From NCBI RefSeq assembly GCF_037137075.1, contig NZ_JBBBNV010000017.1, forward strand, positions 37,756 through 101,755: a stretch of DNA of 64,000 nucleotides, written 5' to 3'. Positions 17,119 to 25,536 of the stretch are shown one piece after another. The translations under genes and the position numbers were made by a program. Source of the stretch: JBBBNV01 sp037137075 (GTDB taxonomy: Bacteria; Bacillota; Bacilli; Paenibacillales; NBRC-103111). Numbering within the stretch: position 1 is the first letter of the stretch; each line of letters starts with the position of its first letter. The notes under the pieces were generated by a model. That model was not told where the DNA came from and searched no databases. It worked only from the letters and a program-made list of their open reading frames with translations.

Positions 17119-18597
17119 ATGAACGAAAACATTGAGATGATTACGAAAGCGTTTGAAGAGAAGCGTTATTTGCAAGCACAGCTTGCCGCAGAGAAGGCGG
17201 TGGCCGAGGAGCCGCTGAATGTTATGGCATGGGTATACCTTGGCGAAGCTTTGCTGCACCAGGAATACGGAACGGCGGCGCGGAAGGCATTCCAGCGGGC
17301 GCTGCTGCTCGATCCGGAAGCGTCCTGGAAGCAGACTGTTTTCAAAAAGCTGGAGGATACTCCGGGCGGCCCGGAGATGAAGGAGATTGACCCGCTGCTT
17401 GCTGTCGAACCGGTCAGAATAGCGGCCGTGGTTATTGCCAAAAACGATGAGCACCGTATTAAACGTTGTCTGGAAAGCCTGGTTCCGGCTGTGGATGAAA
17501 TTGTGCTTGTGAATTACGGCTCTACGGACAAGACGGTGGAAATGGCTTCTTCCGTGCCTAAAGTCCGGATTGTTCAGACCGAGTGGGACAACAATTTTGC
17601 TGCTGTCCGTAATGCCGGCCTGGAAGGGCTTGAAGCCGATTGGGCGCTGTTTGTAGACCCGGATGAGGTTCTTTATGCCGAGGATGTCGAAGCGGTTAGA
17701 CAGGCGGCTGGCTTGTTTGAGCGGTTTGCCGGTGTCAAGGTGCTGGAGATTCTGCATGTGACGACAGCCGAATCCGGGCTGCAGCGCGTAGATATGAAGG
17801 AACGCTTATTCCCGGTAAACAAGGGCTTGAGCTTCCATGGCCGAATCTATGAGCGTGTGGGCAGGATAAATGAGGAAGGGAAGTGGACGCATAACTTCCC
17901 TCATCCGATTGTAAACATTCGCCTGGAAAAAGAGCGTCTGGAAGAAAGCGAATTGAAGAAAAAAGACCGTGTAATCGGCAATCTGACCATGCTGCGGTCG
18001 ATGATTGAAGAAGAACCGGACGAGCCGAGCTGGCCGCTGTTTTATGCGCGGGAGCATTTGCTTGCAGGCGGACAAATCGATGAGGCGCTTCGTTATTTGG
18101 AGCTGGCCGAGAACCGTTCTGACAATGCGCCTGAGTTCGACAAAATCCTTGATGTTTATGTGCTTCAAGCCAAATTGAACATGCAGCTCGGCAGCACTCA
18201 GGCTGCTGAACTTGCTTGCCGAAAAGCATTAGAGCAGGCACCGGATTATCCAGACGCCCATTTCTTGCTGGCTCATATCCGCATGGACCAAGCCGTAAGA
18301 TTGGTTGCCAATGCAGAAGAGCATTTCCGCAGAGCCAAGGCCGGCTTTACTACGTACCGGGGCACGGTTCCGGCGGATGATCGTATCCGCTCGCTGCTTG
18401 CAGATCTGGGGATTGCCGACTTGCTGCTCCGTTCGGGGCAACTCGCGGAAGCGGCCAACATTTATCGTGCCTATGCGGCCAATTATCCGAACATGGAGCG
18501 GATTACCAAGATGCTGGCTCATATTGAGGAGCAGCAGGCCGCGTTGAACAAGCTCAGTGCGGAGTCCAAGCCGGCAAACGGCGGGGAACAGGCTTAG
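17119..18597 (+). CDS. Family-2 glycosyltransferase with tetratricopeptide repeats
   Basis: Cytoplasmic protein of 492 residues. The first 90 residues form TPR-like helices, a GT2 domain follows (about 95-290: IAAVVIAKNDEHRIKRCLES, VLVNYGSTDKTVE, ALFVDPDEVLY with the DxD metal motif), and more TPR-like repeats fill the rest to about residue 480. This arrangement is common in Firmicutes, where such proteins glycosylate peptides or cell-wall material; here the acceptor is unknown. It is separated from the GT4 gene by a terminator, so it is its own unit. Its closeness to three other glycan genes suggests a shared surface-glycan role. Confidence 0.88.
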   Translation: MNENIEMITKAFEEKRYLQAQLAAEKAVAEEPLNVMAWVYLGEALLHQEYGTAARKAFQRALLLDPEASWKQTVFKKLEDTPGGPEMKEIDPLLAVEPVRIAAVVIAKNDEHRIKRCLESLVPAVDEIVLVNYGSTDKTVEMASSVPKVRIVQTEWDNNFAAVRNAGLEGLEADWALFVDPDEVLYAEDVEAVRQAAGLFERFAGVKVLEILHVTTAESGLQRVDMKERLFPVNKGLSFHGRIYERVGRINEEGKWTHNFPHPIVNIRLEKERLEESELKKKDRVIGNLTMLRSMIEEEPDEPSWPLFYAREHLLAGGQIDEALRYLELAENRSDNAPEFDKILDVYVLQAKLNMQLGSTQAAELACRKALEQAPDYPDAHFLLAHIRMDQAVRLVANAEEHFRRAKAGFTTYRGTVPADDRIRSLLADLGIADLLLRSGQLAEAANIYRAYAANYPNMERITKMLAHIEEQQAALNKLSAESKPANGGEQA

Positions 18598-18653
18598 CCT
18601 GCTTCTGAAAATCATTCCTGATCGTTTCATGTTCGTGGAGAGGACGTGTTGAC

Positions 18654-19040
18654 ATGATACACAAGCTGGAGCATATTGGAATACGCGTTAGCGATATGGA
18701 TGCTTCGATCCGTTTTTATACAGAGGTGCTGGGGCTTCAGCTGGCGTGCCGGAAGCCGCTGGCTGACGGAGTCGAGTTAGCCTTCCTTTGTTTTCCGGGC
18801 TCGGAGAATATCGAATTGGAGCTGATTGGCCGGGGGACGGAGGGGCTGTCGAGCGACGGCATTGTACATCATGTCGCCTTCACCGTGTCCGATATCGAAG
18901 CGGAGGTGGCCCGGCTGCGAGAGCTTGGGGTAAAGCTGATTAGCGAAGAGCCCAAAGTCATTCTGGACGGCGTCAAAATCTTTTTCTTCTACGGTCCTGA
19001 CGGTGAACAGCTGGAGCTGTTCCAGCCGAAGGCCGAGTAA
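18654..19040 (+). CDS. VOC-family protein (glyoxalase / methylmalonyl-CoA epimerase-like)
   Basis: Single vicinal-oxygen-chelate domain pair in 128 residues: HIGIRVSDMDASIRFYTEVLGL at the start, HHVAFTVSDIEAEVARL in the middle and FFYGPDGEQLELFQP at the end. His and Glu residues at expected metal-binding places are present. Methylmalonyl-CoA epimerases and lactoylglutathione lyases look alike at this level, so I leave the reaction open. GAGAGGACG lies before the ATG. It may be co-transcribed with the TPR-glycosyltransferase (56-base gap) and is followed by a strong terminator. Confidence 0.85.
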   Translation: MIHKLEHIGIRVSDMDASIRFYTEVLGLQLACRKPLADGVELAFLCFPGSENIELELIGRGTEGLSSDGIVHHVAFTVSDIEAEVARLRELGVKLISEEPKVILDGVKIFFFYGPDGEQLELFQPKAE

Positions 19041-19114
19041 TCCTTTCTATAAATAATAGGGGCTTCTGTCCATACCTGTCAGACTGGGTGTGAGTAGCCC
19101 GAATATAAAGCAAA

Positions 19115-19163
19115 AAGGACCTCTGATCCGCTTCTGTCGGGAGATGAGGTCCTTGTATTTTTT
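19115..19163 (+). terminator. Intrinsic terminator after VOC gene
   Basis: AAGGACCTC (19115-19123) pairs perfectly with GAGGTCCTT (19146-19154), followed by a T-rich run. The left side is preceded by AAAAA, so it may work in both directions. Confidence 0.85.
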
Positions 19164-19313
19164 GGTTTAGCGATGAGTATTGCCAGACGGCAAGCGGGGT
19201 TTTGCAAGCTAGATTTCATTTTATACAGATTTGATTTTACAAGGGCATAAGAAATTATTTTTAAATTGACTTTGGTCCGCGTTTTGCCGGCATATCCCTG
19301 TTTATTTCAAAGT

Positions 19314-20144
19314 TTACTTCAAAGAAGAGGCGGCAGCGTTGGTTTTTCTGCTCCATTCGAGGTATTTGTCCTGAAGGGCGAAGCTGTTTTCCAAGGCTAC
19401 ATCATAGCTGGTCGCCAAGTAGTTGGAGAACCAATCATCGTCGATGGCTTTGTTATAGTCGGCATAGTTGCTTAAGAAATCGCTTAACGATTCCAGCCCT
19501 CTAAGGCTGACATTCAACTTATCCATTTCTGCCAGAAGAGGCTCCTCGTGTCCGAGCTTCTTGCTGGCTTCTTGCGCTTTAAACATTTGATCCAGCATAT
19601 TGTCGTGCTGCTTGCGGAGCTGGTTCAAGTACGTATTTTTCAATTTAAAAAGGTATGCATTGTTTTTATAGGTGACGGTTTGCTCGTAGGTCATGTCGAT
19701 CATCACCTTCATGTCCTTTAAACGCCCTGCAAAAATATACAGGTTCTCGTATGCATTGGTTACCTGCTGAATCAGCTCCCGATTGGGGTCTGCTGCCGTC
19801 CCGCTGCCGTTATTCCCCCCAGAGGAGGCTGGAGCAGGTGCGGGCGAAGGGGTAGCGGCCAAGATGACGGCTGTGGACGTCTCCTTGTTCCAGTCGACAG
19901 TTGCGCCTAACGATTCGCTTACGAAACGGAGCGGGACCATCGTGGAGCCGTTCATGTTGATGGCGGGAACTTCGTTTTGAACGGCTTGTCCGTTCACTTC
20001 AAGCCCCACGACGGGAAAGCCCATATATTCCGCCTGCCGTTCGGCGGCGTAGACCGTTCCGCCGATACTGGATATAACCAGCAGAGCCGCTGCCCATTTC
20101 AGTACGCGTTTGTGTTTCGGTTTGTATGATTGGAGCTTGTTCAT
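19314..20144 (-). CDS. Secreted copper-amine-oxidase-N (stalk) domain protein
   Basis: Protein of 276 residues exported by an N-terminal signal/anchor (basic stretch then about residues 15-33, ending VYAA). Residues about 38-98 form a copper-amine-oxidase N-terminal domain (MVPLRFVSESLGATVDWNKE). A Pro/Ser/Gly linker (about 100-120) leads to a helical, probably coiled-coil C-terminal region with no recognised family. The ATG has GGAGGAGG nine bases upstream. It is one of three stalk-domain proteins in this window. No enzyme activity is implied. Confidence 0.85.
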   Translation of the reverse strand: MNKLQSYKPKHKRVLKWAAALLVISSIGGTVYAAERQAEYMGFPVVGLEVNGQAVQNEVPAINMNGSTMVPLRFVSESLGATVDWNKETSTAVILAATPSPAPAPASSGGNNGSGTAADPNRELIQQVTNAYENLYIFAGRLKDMKVMIDMTYEQTVTYKNNAYLFKLKNTYLNQLRKQHDNMLDQMFKAQEASKKLGHEEPLLAEMDKLNVSLRGLESLSDFLSNYADYNKAIDDDWFSNYLATSYDVALENSFALQDKYLEWSRKTNAAASSLK

Positions 20145-20196
20145 TTGTTTCGTCCTCCTCCAAAATAGTCAAAACTGTTCGGATTCACCGCATCAG

Positions 20197-21774
20197 TCAA
20201 ATGGGGCCGCTATACAGCTCCCATGCTTTTCCAAGGGATCTAATCCCGTGCTGGATGCTTTCGATGCTCAGCCCGCCGAAGCCTAGCAGCAGACGCGGCT
20301 GGATGGTCGGAAGGGGAGACTTTGCTCCGGAAAGGGTATAAGCGGATGTCGGGTAAACACGCACACCCGCCGCCAGGGCCTTGGCGATGAGGCTTCGCTC
20401 TGTATGTACAGCATCCTCCCCCTGAGGGAAAGCGAATTCCAGCACGATGTGAAGGCCGGAGCGGTCTCCGATGACCTGCACCTGTGGCCCCAGCTCTGCT
20501 TTTACAGCCTGGATTAGGGCGGCATGCTTGAGGCGGTAATGCTGCCTCATCTTGCGGATATGGCGTTCAAAATGGCCTTCGGCTATAAACTGCTCGACCA
20601 TGCTTTGATGCAGCGGGGAGGCAAACTGGTCGAACGTGTGGAGACAGCCGTCCATTTTGCGGGCCAGCGGCAAGGGCAGAATGAGGTAGCTGAGGCGCAC
20701 CGCGGGGGCGATAGCCTTGGAAAAGGTGCCGAGATAGGCCACTCTTCCCGAACGGTCCAGTCCCTGCAGGGCCGGTATTGGGCGGCCTTCGTAACGAAAT
20801 TCGCCGTCATAGTCATTCTCGATAATCATGCCGTCGACATCCTCCGCCCATTTCAGCAGCTGCAGCCTTCTTGCAATCGGCATAATCATGCCGTAAGGGA
20901 ATTGATGGGAAGGCGTTACGTAAACGACGCGTGCGCCGCTTTCATAAAGGGCATCGATGCGGAGGCCGTCCTTGTCCAGCGGCACCGGCTGAAGCCGCCA
21001 GCCGTTCTGGCGCACAACCATGGCGACACCGTCGCTAACCGCGGCTTCCAGCGCGATTTGCGGGCCGTAGGGGTCCCGCAGCAGCTGGCAGAGCTGCTCC
21101 AGGGAGTTATGCGTTCCTGCGCCGACGATGACTTGACCCGGTGTGCAGTCCACGCCCCGGGCTTGATGTGCGTACTGGGCGATTTGCCTGCGAAGGCCCG
21201 GCTCGCCTTGAGGCTGGCCGTATAACAGCAAACCCCGGTTCTCCGGCCGGCAGCAGCGGGCCGCCAGCCGGCTCCACTGCGTGAAAGGGAAATAGGCCAA
21301 ATCCACAGAGCCATAATGAAAATCGTATTCCGGTTTCGGCTGGACACTGCCGTCCGGGCTGTTATCGGCAGCTAATCCGGGGACAGCTGCGGCAGGCAAG
21401 CCGGTAAATCCGGCCTCCGCAGCATCCATATGATCTACAGCGTATTTCGCCGTGCGTTCCTTTTGCTTTGCTGATGCGGCTTTGTTCTGCCGGGGAGATG
21501 CCGCCGGAACGTCAACGAGCTGATCGTGCGCCAGGCTTTGTGCGTACAAGCCGCTTCGCGGGCGGCTCTTGGCATAGCCCTCGGCGATTAGCTGCTGGTA
21601 AGCCAGCTCGACCGGGGTACGGCTGAGTGCCAAATCTGCCGCCAGCTTGCGAACGGAAGGGAGACGTGTGCCGGCCGCAATGCGCCCCGCCGTAATTTCT
21701 CCGCGAAGATGGCGGTATATTTGCAGATACAAGGCTTCGCCCGATTGATCGGTCAATAAAAGGGTCATTTCCAC
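20197..21774 (-). CDS. MocR-type GntR/aminotransferase-like transcriptional regulator
   Basis: Fusion of an N-terminal GntR winged helix (about residues 1-75: YLQIYRHLRGEITAGRIAAG, LPSVRKLAADLALSRTPV) with an aminotransferase-fold domain (about 130-520). The PLP lysine is in GTFSKAIAPAVRLSY. MocR/PdxR-type proteins sense a vitamin B6 form or amino compound and often act on a divergent gene; a HisC-like aminotransferase is divergent here. The frame extends to 21861, but the GTG at 21774 lies 7-8 bases after GAGG and places the winged helix right at the N-terminus, so I prefer it; an ATG is two codons later. A DnaA-box cluster covers the upstream region. Confidence 0.87.
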   Translation of the reverse strand: MEMTLLLTDQSGEALYLQIYRHLRGEITAGRIAAGTRLPSVRKLAADLALSRTPVELAYQQLIAEGYAKSRPRSGLYAQSLAHDQLVDVPAASPRQNKAASAKQKERTAKYAVDHMDAAEAGFTGLPAAAVPGLAADNSPDGSVQPKPEYDFHYGSVDLAYFPFTQWSRLAARCCRPENRGLLLYGQPQGEPGLRRQIAQYAHQARGVDCTPGQVIVGAGTHNSLEQLCQLLRDPYGPQIALEAAVSDGVAMVVRQNGWRLQPVPLDKDGLRIDALYESGARVVYVTPSHQFPYGMIMPIARRLQLLKWAEDVDGMIIENDYDGEFRYEGRPIPALQGLDRSGRVAYLGTFSKAIAPAVRLSYLILPLPLARKMDGCLHTFDQFASPLHQSMVEQFIAEGHFERHIRKMRQHYRLKHAALIQAVKAELGPQVQVIGDRSGLHIVLEFAFPQGEDAVHTERSLIAKALAAGVRVYPTSAYTLSGAKSPLPTIQPRLLLGFGGLSIESIQHGIRSLGKAWELYSGPI

Positions 21775-21832
21775 GCCAATTCCTCTTTTCAATCCCAGCC
21801 ATTCATTAAGCTGTACACAGTTCATCCCCAAA

Positions 21833-21956
21833 TTATCCACAACATTCACAAGGTTATTCACAAATTATATAAAACGAATGGTAACTCTACCTGAAATACA
21901 CAATTCATCCACAGCAAAAGGATGTATATCCACAGAAATTGCGTTATTTATCCACA
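21833..21956 (+). promoter_or_regulatory. DnaA-box cluster (six boxes, same orientation)
   Basis: Three exact matches to TTATNCACA occur at 21833-21841, 21854-21862 and 21948-21956. Three near matches are ACATTCACA (21842-21850, 7/9), TCATCCACA (21905-21913, 8/9) and ATATCCACA (21926-21934, 8/9). All read in the plus direction. They form two groups separated by an AT-rich stretch (AATTATATAAAACG). The cluster lies in the gap between the divergent MocR-type and HisC-like genes. It resembles extra-oriC DnaA-box clusters known from Bacillus; no dnaA or dnaN gene is near, so it is not a conventional oriC. Confidence 0.75.
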
Positions 21957-22159
21957 TTCCTCCCACAGGTACTTGGAAAACGGCAATAGAAGGGCCTTCG
22001 TAAGCTATGCCAGCGGCTCCAGCTTCGGCCCCTTCAAGCTGTACACCAGCATTTCTAAGGAAATGTCAACTGTCACTGTCAAATAAGAGAAACTGTGCAT
22101 TTTGAAAATGTCAATTTTGTTCTATTGTAATGGTACCATAAGGAAATGGAGGATGACAA

Positions 22160-23299
22160 ATGGATTCCCAATCATCAGAAGTGTACATTAATCCCCATAT
22201 TGCCGCTATGAAGCCATACGTTTACGGCTGGCAGCCGCCCTCGGTTACAGGAGGAAGCAGGCAGCGGGAGAACCGGAATCAGGACATCAGCCAGCCGATG
22301 CACACTTCTCGTCCCGAGTTGAAGCTTAACGCCAATGAAAATCCGTATCCGCCGTCCCCTCGTGTAGCGGAGGTACTCACCCGTCTGGATACTGACCGGA
22401 TTGCCTTGTACCCGGATGCGGTTTGTACGGCTCTTTGCAGGCAAATTGCCGCCCATCATGAGCTGAGGCCAGAGCAGGTGATGGTGGGAAACGGCTCCAG
22501 TGAGCTTATTACGTTCATTTTTCGTGCGTTTATGCAGCCCGGCGATGTGGTGGCCCTGCCTTATCCGACCTTTACGCTGTATCATACGGCCGCGGCGATA
22601 CAGCAGGTCCGTTTCATCGATCTTCCGATGGATGGGGATTTTCGGTGGAATGTGCATCAACCGTTGCCTGAGGAAGCCCGGCTGCTGGTTCTGGTCAATC
22701 CGAATGCGCCGACCGGACGGCTGCTGCCGTTAGACGAATTAGCCGGAATTATTGAGCGTTTTGCCGGTGTCGTCGTTATTGACGAGGCCTATATCGATTT
22801 TGCGGATGACCCCCATGTAAGTGCGGCAACGTTAGTCGGCCGGTACCCGAACCTGATTGTGCTGCGTACATTTTCCAAATCGTATTCCTTATGCGGCGCT
22901 CGAATCGGGTATGCGCTTGCTGCTGAAGAATTCATCATTGCCATGATGAAATGCAAGGATTCTTATAATGTCAATGGGATTAGTCAGCGGATGGCTGAAG
23001 CGGCGTTCAGCGACCAAGCGCATATGCGGCGCAACGCAGACCGGATTCGCGCTACTCGTTCCCGGTTGTCCTGGCAGCTTGAGGAGCTTGGCTTTCAGGT
23101 GCTGCCCTCTCAAACCAATTTTGTGCTATGCCGTCCCCCGGGCGGCGAAGCACAGGAGCTGGAGCGCTATTTGGCTGCACGAGGAGTGTATGTCCGGTAT
23201 TTCCCGCAGCCCCGATTGGAGGACAAGCTGCGCATTACGGTTGGAACCGATGCTCACATGGAGGAGGTTATCCGCCTTATCGCGGAGTGGGTGCTGTGA
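22160..23299 (+). CDS. HisC-like PLP-dependent aminotransferase
   Basis: Class I/II aminotransferase of 379 residues resembling histidinol-phosphate aminotransferase: LNANENPYPPSPRV near residue 55, VGNGSSELI, VNPNAPTGR, VIDEAYIDFAD, and TFSKSYSLCGARIGYA with the PLP lysine near residue 240. The first 45 residues are extra compared with many HisC proteins. No other his gene is nearby, so it may be the main HisC or a paralogue for aromatic amino acids. GGAGG precedes the ATG. It is divergent from a MocR-type regulator, which could control it. Confidence 0.88.
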   Translation: MDSQSSEVYINPHIAAMKPYVYGWQPPSVTGGSRQRENRNQDISQPMHTSRPELKLNANENPYPPSPRVAEVLTRLDTDRIALYPDAVCTALCRQIAAHHELRPEQVMVGNGSSELITFIFRAFMQPGDVVALPYPTFTLYHTAAAIQQVRFIDLPMDGDFRWNVHQPLPEEARLLVLVNPNAPTGRLLPLDELAGIIERFAGVVVIDEAYIDFADDPHVSAATLVGRYPNLIVLRTFSKSYSLCGARIGYALAAEEFIIAMMKCKDSYNVNGISQRMAEAAFSDQAHMRRNADRIRATRSRLSWQLEELGFQVLPSQTNFVLCRPPGGEAQELERYLAARGVYVRYFPQPRLEDKLRITVGTDAHMEEVIRLIAEWVL

Positions 23300-23357
23300 G
23301 TGTGAGGGTGCGAGGCGGCATCTTTCGAAGGTGATTAGCCTCAGGGGCATAAAATAA

Positions 23358-23407
23358 CTCCCCTTCGAAATACAGGTTTATTTCGAAACCTGTATTTTGA
23401 AGGGGAG
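23358..23407. repeat. Long near-perfect hairpin
   Basis: Arms of 22 bases (23358-23379 and 23386-23407) pair with only one mismatch around a six-base loop. No T-run follows in either direction, so it is not a classic intrinsic terminator. It may stabilise the end of the aminotransferase transcript or be a small palindromic element. A second GC-rich hairpin lies at 23480-23509 (GCACCGCGCGC / GCGCGCGGTGC). Confidence 0.8.
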
Positions 23408-23479
23408 CACTTCAAGCAGAGGTATTGTCCGATGCCCATGATTCCGGACATCTTGGCCTGTTTTTACTAAAACTTTTTC

Positions 23480-23509
23480 GCACCGCGCGCAGCTCCCGGC
23501 GCGCGGTGC
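23480..23509. terminator. GC-rich hairpin between convergent genes
   Basis: GCACCGCGCGC (23480-23490) pairs perfectly with GCGCGCGGTGC (23499-23509). Only TTTGC follows on the plus strand, so it is a weak terminator at best. Confidence 0.5.
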
Positions 23510-23647
23510 TTTGCTGCACGACGGCGGTCGGCCGAACCCCAAGCCTTCGCCTGTCAAATTTATAAAGCTTGTTACTTGTAGGAATATGACGGTTTATACC
23601 AGATCGTCAAGCTTTCGTTTCATGGTTTGTTAAAACGGTCGTGCCGG

Positions 23648-24451
23648 CTATAGGGCATGTCGATTAATCAGCTCCGCAAGGATAACGGCTACAGCCCCTG
23701 GACCTTGCTCCACCTCTTCGGCTGAAAGCCACAGCAGGTGAAGGCTCTCATCCATATCCAGCATTTCTGCAAAAAAGCCGGTCAGGCCGCGCGCGCGCCG
23801 ATCGATCTCGATGAGAAGCTCAATCCCATCTTCCCGGGGGAACATCGCAATTTCCAGCTCATCCAGCAGCGCGCGGTAAGGGCCCTTCGGGGCAAACTCG
23901 ATATTTTGGATAAACGGCACTCCGTTCCGGCTTCGCGGGTCATGCTCATTGGTTATTTCTTTGATGGCAAAGCCAAGCTGATACACCGCATCAAGTACGA
24001 TTTGTGTATAAGCGTGCGGAAGCACATGCAGAACATCTTTGTCCCCGGGATCTATGGCATTGTTGATATCAAGCCCGGTCCGGAGCCAAACCTTGTCACG
24101 GTTTGTTGTCATTGGTGTGAGCGCGGGAAGCTCAATGACGAACGGCAGCTCCCGTGTTTCCCCAGGGTCGATCGACAGATTCTCTCCAAGCCGGTACTCG
24201 GCCAGGCGGTGGGTTACATGCAGCTTCCTGGTTTCTTCTTTGCCATCGGTGGTTTTCACTGTTTCTTCTTTATGGTATTCGGTATACAAGTGCACATAGA
24301 TGTTATCGATGCGCTGGCTGATCTTGCCGCCCCGAATGGCAACAACTCCGCCAAGCCGTTCTCCAGCCGCCGCTTCATGCGTGTCGAGCCGCAAATCAAC
24401 CTTGGCGCTGCCAATGCCGATGCTTGCCATCATCCGGTTAAAAATTGACAT
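23648..24451 (-). CDS. Sporulation-control protein Spo0M-like
   Basis: Arrestin-like SpoOM family protein of 267 residues: SIGIGSAKVDLRLDTHEAAA and GERLGGVVAIRGG near the start, then beta-rich sequence with LPFVIELPALTPMT and GVPFIQNIEFAPKG. In Bacillus subtilis Spo0M affects sporulation and cell division. The frame is open to 24553, but the ATG at 24451 is preceded by GGGGGAGGAA at ideal distance and begins with the usual MSIFNR, so it is the chosen start. It is single, with a divergent small membrane protein gene about 150 bases away. Confidence 0.88.
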   Translation of the reverse strand: MSIFNRMMASIGIGSAKVDLRLDTHEAAAGERLGGVVAIRGGKISQRIDNIYVHLYTEYHKEETVKTTDGKEETRKLHVTHRLAEYRLGENLSIDPGETRELPFVIELPALTPMTTNRDKVWLRTGLDINNAIDPGDKDVLHVLPHAYTQIVLDAVYQLGFAIKEITNEHDPRSRNGVPFIQNIEFAPKGPYRALLDELEIAMFPREDGIELLIEIDRRARGLTGFFAEMLDMDESLHLLWLSAEEVEQGPGAVAVILAELINRHAL

Positions 24452-24597
24452 GTCCCATTCCTCCCCCATTGTATAGAGCCTGCGGTAAAGCAGGAATCCA
24501 GTTTTTACTATAACGTATGGGAAGCAGCAAGTAAATTCATACATTTCTTCCAAAGTGGAAACACTATCGGCAGTCGGCTAAGAAGGAGGAAGTGGGC

Positions 24598-24825
24598 TTG
24601 AGCATCTTGCTGATGATTTTATTAGCGGTAGCGATGCTTGTATTGATCCTGGGGGCTGTTTATTCCGTGCGCAATCGGCAGAAACGGACGACAGTGGAGG
24701 ACAAGGATCCCCCTCGTACCATGGTCAAACATCCATTACTGGCGAATCCGGTGTTATGGATATATGCTGCGTTTGCGGTAATTGTTTTGATTGTGGCCGC
24801 TTTTTATAATGGCATGTTGTCGTAG
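24598..24825 (+). CDS. Small two-segment membrane protein
   Basis: About 75 residues with two hydrophobic segments (residues about 2-22 and 52-72) joined by a basic and charged loop. The TTG at 24598 lies eight bases after AAGGAGG; the GTG at 24592 is only two to three bases away and less likely. It is followed closely by the next gene (13 bases), so both are probably co-transcribed. I do not recognise the family. Confidence 0.7.
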   Translation: MSILLMILLAVAMLVLILGAVYSVRNRQKRTTVEDKDPPRTMVKHPLLANPVLWIYAAFAVIVLIVAAFYNGMLS

Positions 24826-24838
24826 GAGGAGGCTGAGC

Positions 24839-25153
24839 ATGACAGAACAGGACAAAAAAACGTATTATGTTTCTGTGCAGGCGAATACGGTGCTGGATGA
24901 TAAAGGCGCGGCAGCATTCGAGTTCGAGATTGAGGCCACAGATGAAGACATCGAGAAGCTCGAGGAGCTGTTTGAATACAAAATCGATGCCGATGACGGT
25001 TCAGCGCTTCGGTCCCATCTGCCGGCTATCCCTTACCATATTGATGAAGAGAACGACGCCTATGACGCATCGCTGCGGGAAATTTACCGGCAGATTCATC
25101 ATTTAGGCACTCTGGAAACGAAGCAGCACATTGAGAGCATGGACATTTTATAA
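24839..25153 (+). CDS. Conserved small acidic protein, unknown function
   Basis: Protein of 104 residues, acidic (many Asp/Glu), with no membrane segment or signal peptide. The ATG at 24839 has GGAGGAGG about seven bases upstream; the frame is open further but the earlier part overlaps the preceding gene out of frame and has no start signal. It likely shares a transcript with the small membrane protein before it. Similar proteins seem to exist in Paenibacillus, but I cannot name the family and give no function. Confidence 0.75.
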   Translation: MTEQDKKTYYVSVQANTVLDDKGAAAFEFEIEATDEDIEKLEELFEYKIDADDGSALRSHLPAIPYHIDEENDAYDASLREIYRQIHHLGTLETKQHIESMDIL

Positions 25154-25161
25154 CCAATACG

Positions 25162-25309
25162 GACGAAGGGCTGCTTGTTGACAGTTCCTCCTGCGATGCG
25201 GCGTATGCTGCGTTAGATCTGATCAAGCGGCCGGAAGAATAAGGGCAAGACGATTGTGGTGCACCTGCCGGATACCGGGGAGCGCTCAGAGCCGTATCAG
25301 TTGAAGTAA
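25162..25309 (+). pseudogene. Frameshifted C-terminal remnant of cysteine synthase
   Basis: Translation of 25162-25242 reads DEGLLVDSSSCDAAYAALDL followed by IKRPE. A shift of frame at about 25237-25241 then continues NKGKTIVVHLPDTGER. This follows the C-terminal part of cysteine synthase CysK (EGLLVGISSGAA...AKRPENAGK...VVLPDTGER). Only about 45 residues are left, with one frameshift, an altered glycine-rich motif and no start. No intact cysK is in the window. I infer a decayed gene fragment. Confidence 0.7.
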
Positions 25310-25536
25310 AGTCGGGCTTTAATCCAAAGAGAGCTTCCAGGCTGCTTGAACGGTGGCCCTTGGAAGCTTTTTTTGTGTAGAATCGGAGAATAGAGACCGG
25401 AGGTTCACCTCGTAATCCGGCATTAATTTACTTGTAAAGGTATGGTAATATGATGAAATAAATTCCACCCATTCGGCTGTTATATTCAGAATCCACATAG
25501 TGTTGATTTTGATGAGGAGATAAAGGAGAGGATCAT

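Noticed and set aside
21833..21956. Interpretation of the DnaA-box cluster as the chromosomal origin
   Set aside because: No dnaA, dnaN, recF or gyrase gene is near, and the neighbours are a MocR-type and a HisC-like gene. A non-oriC cluster is the better reading.
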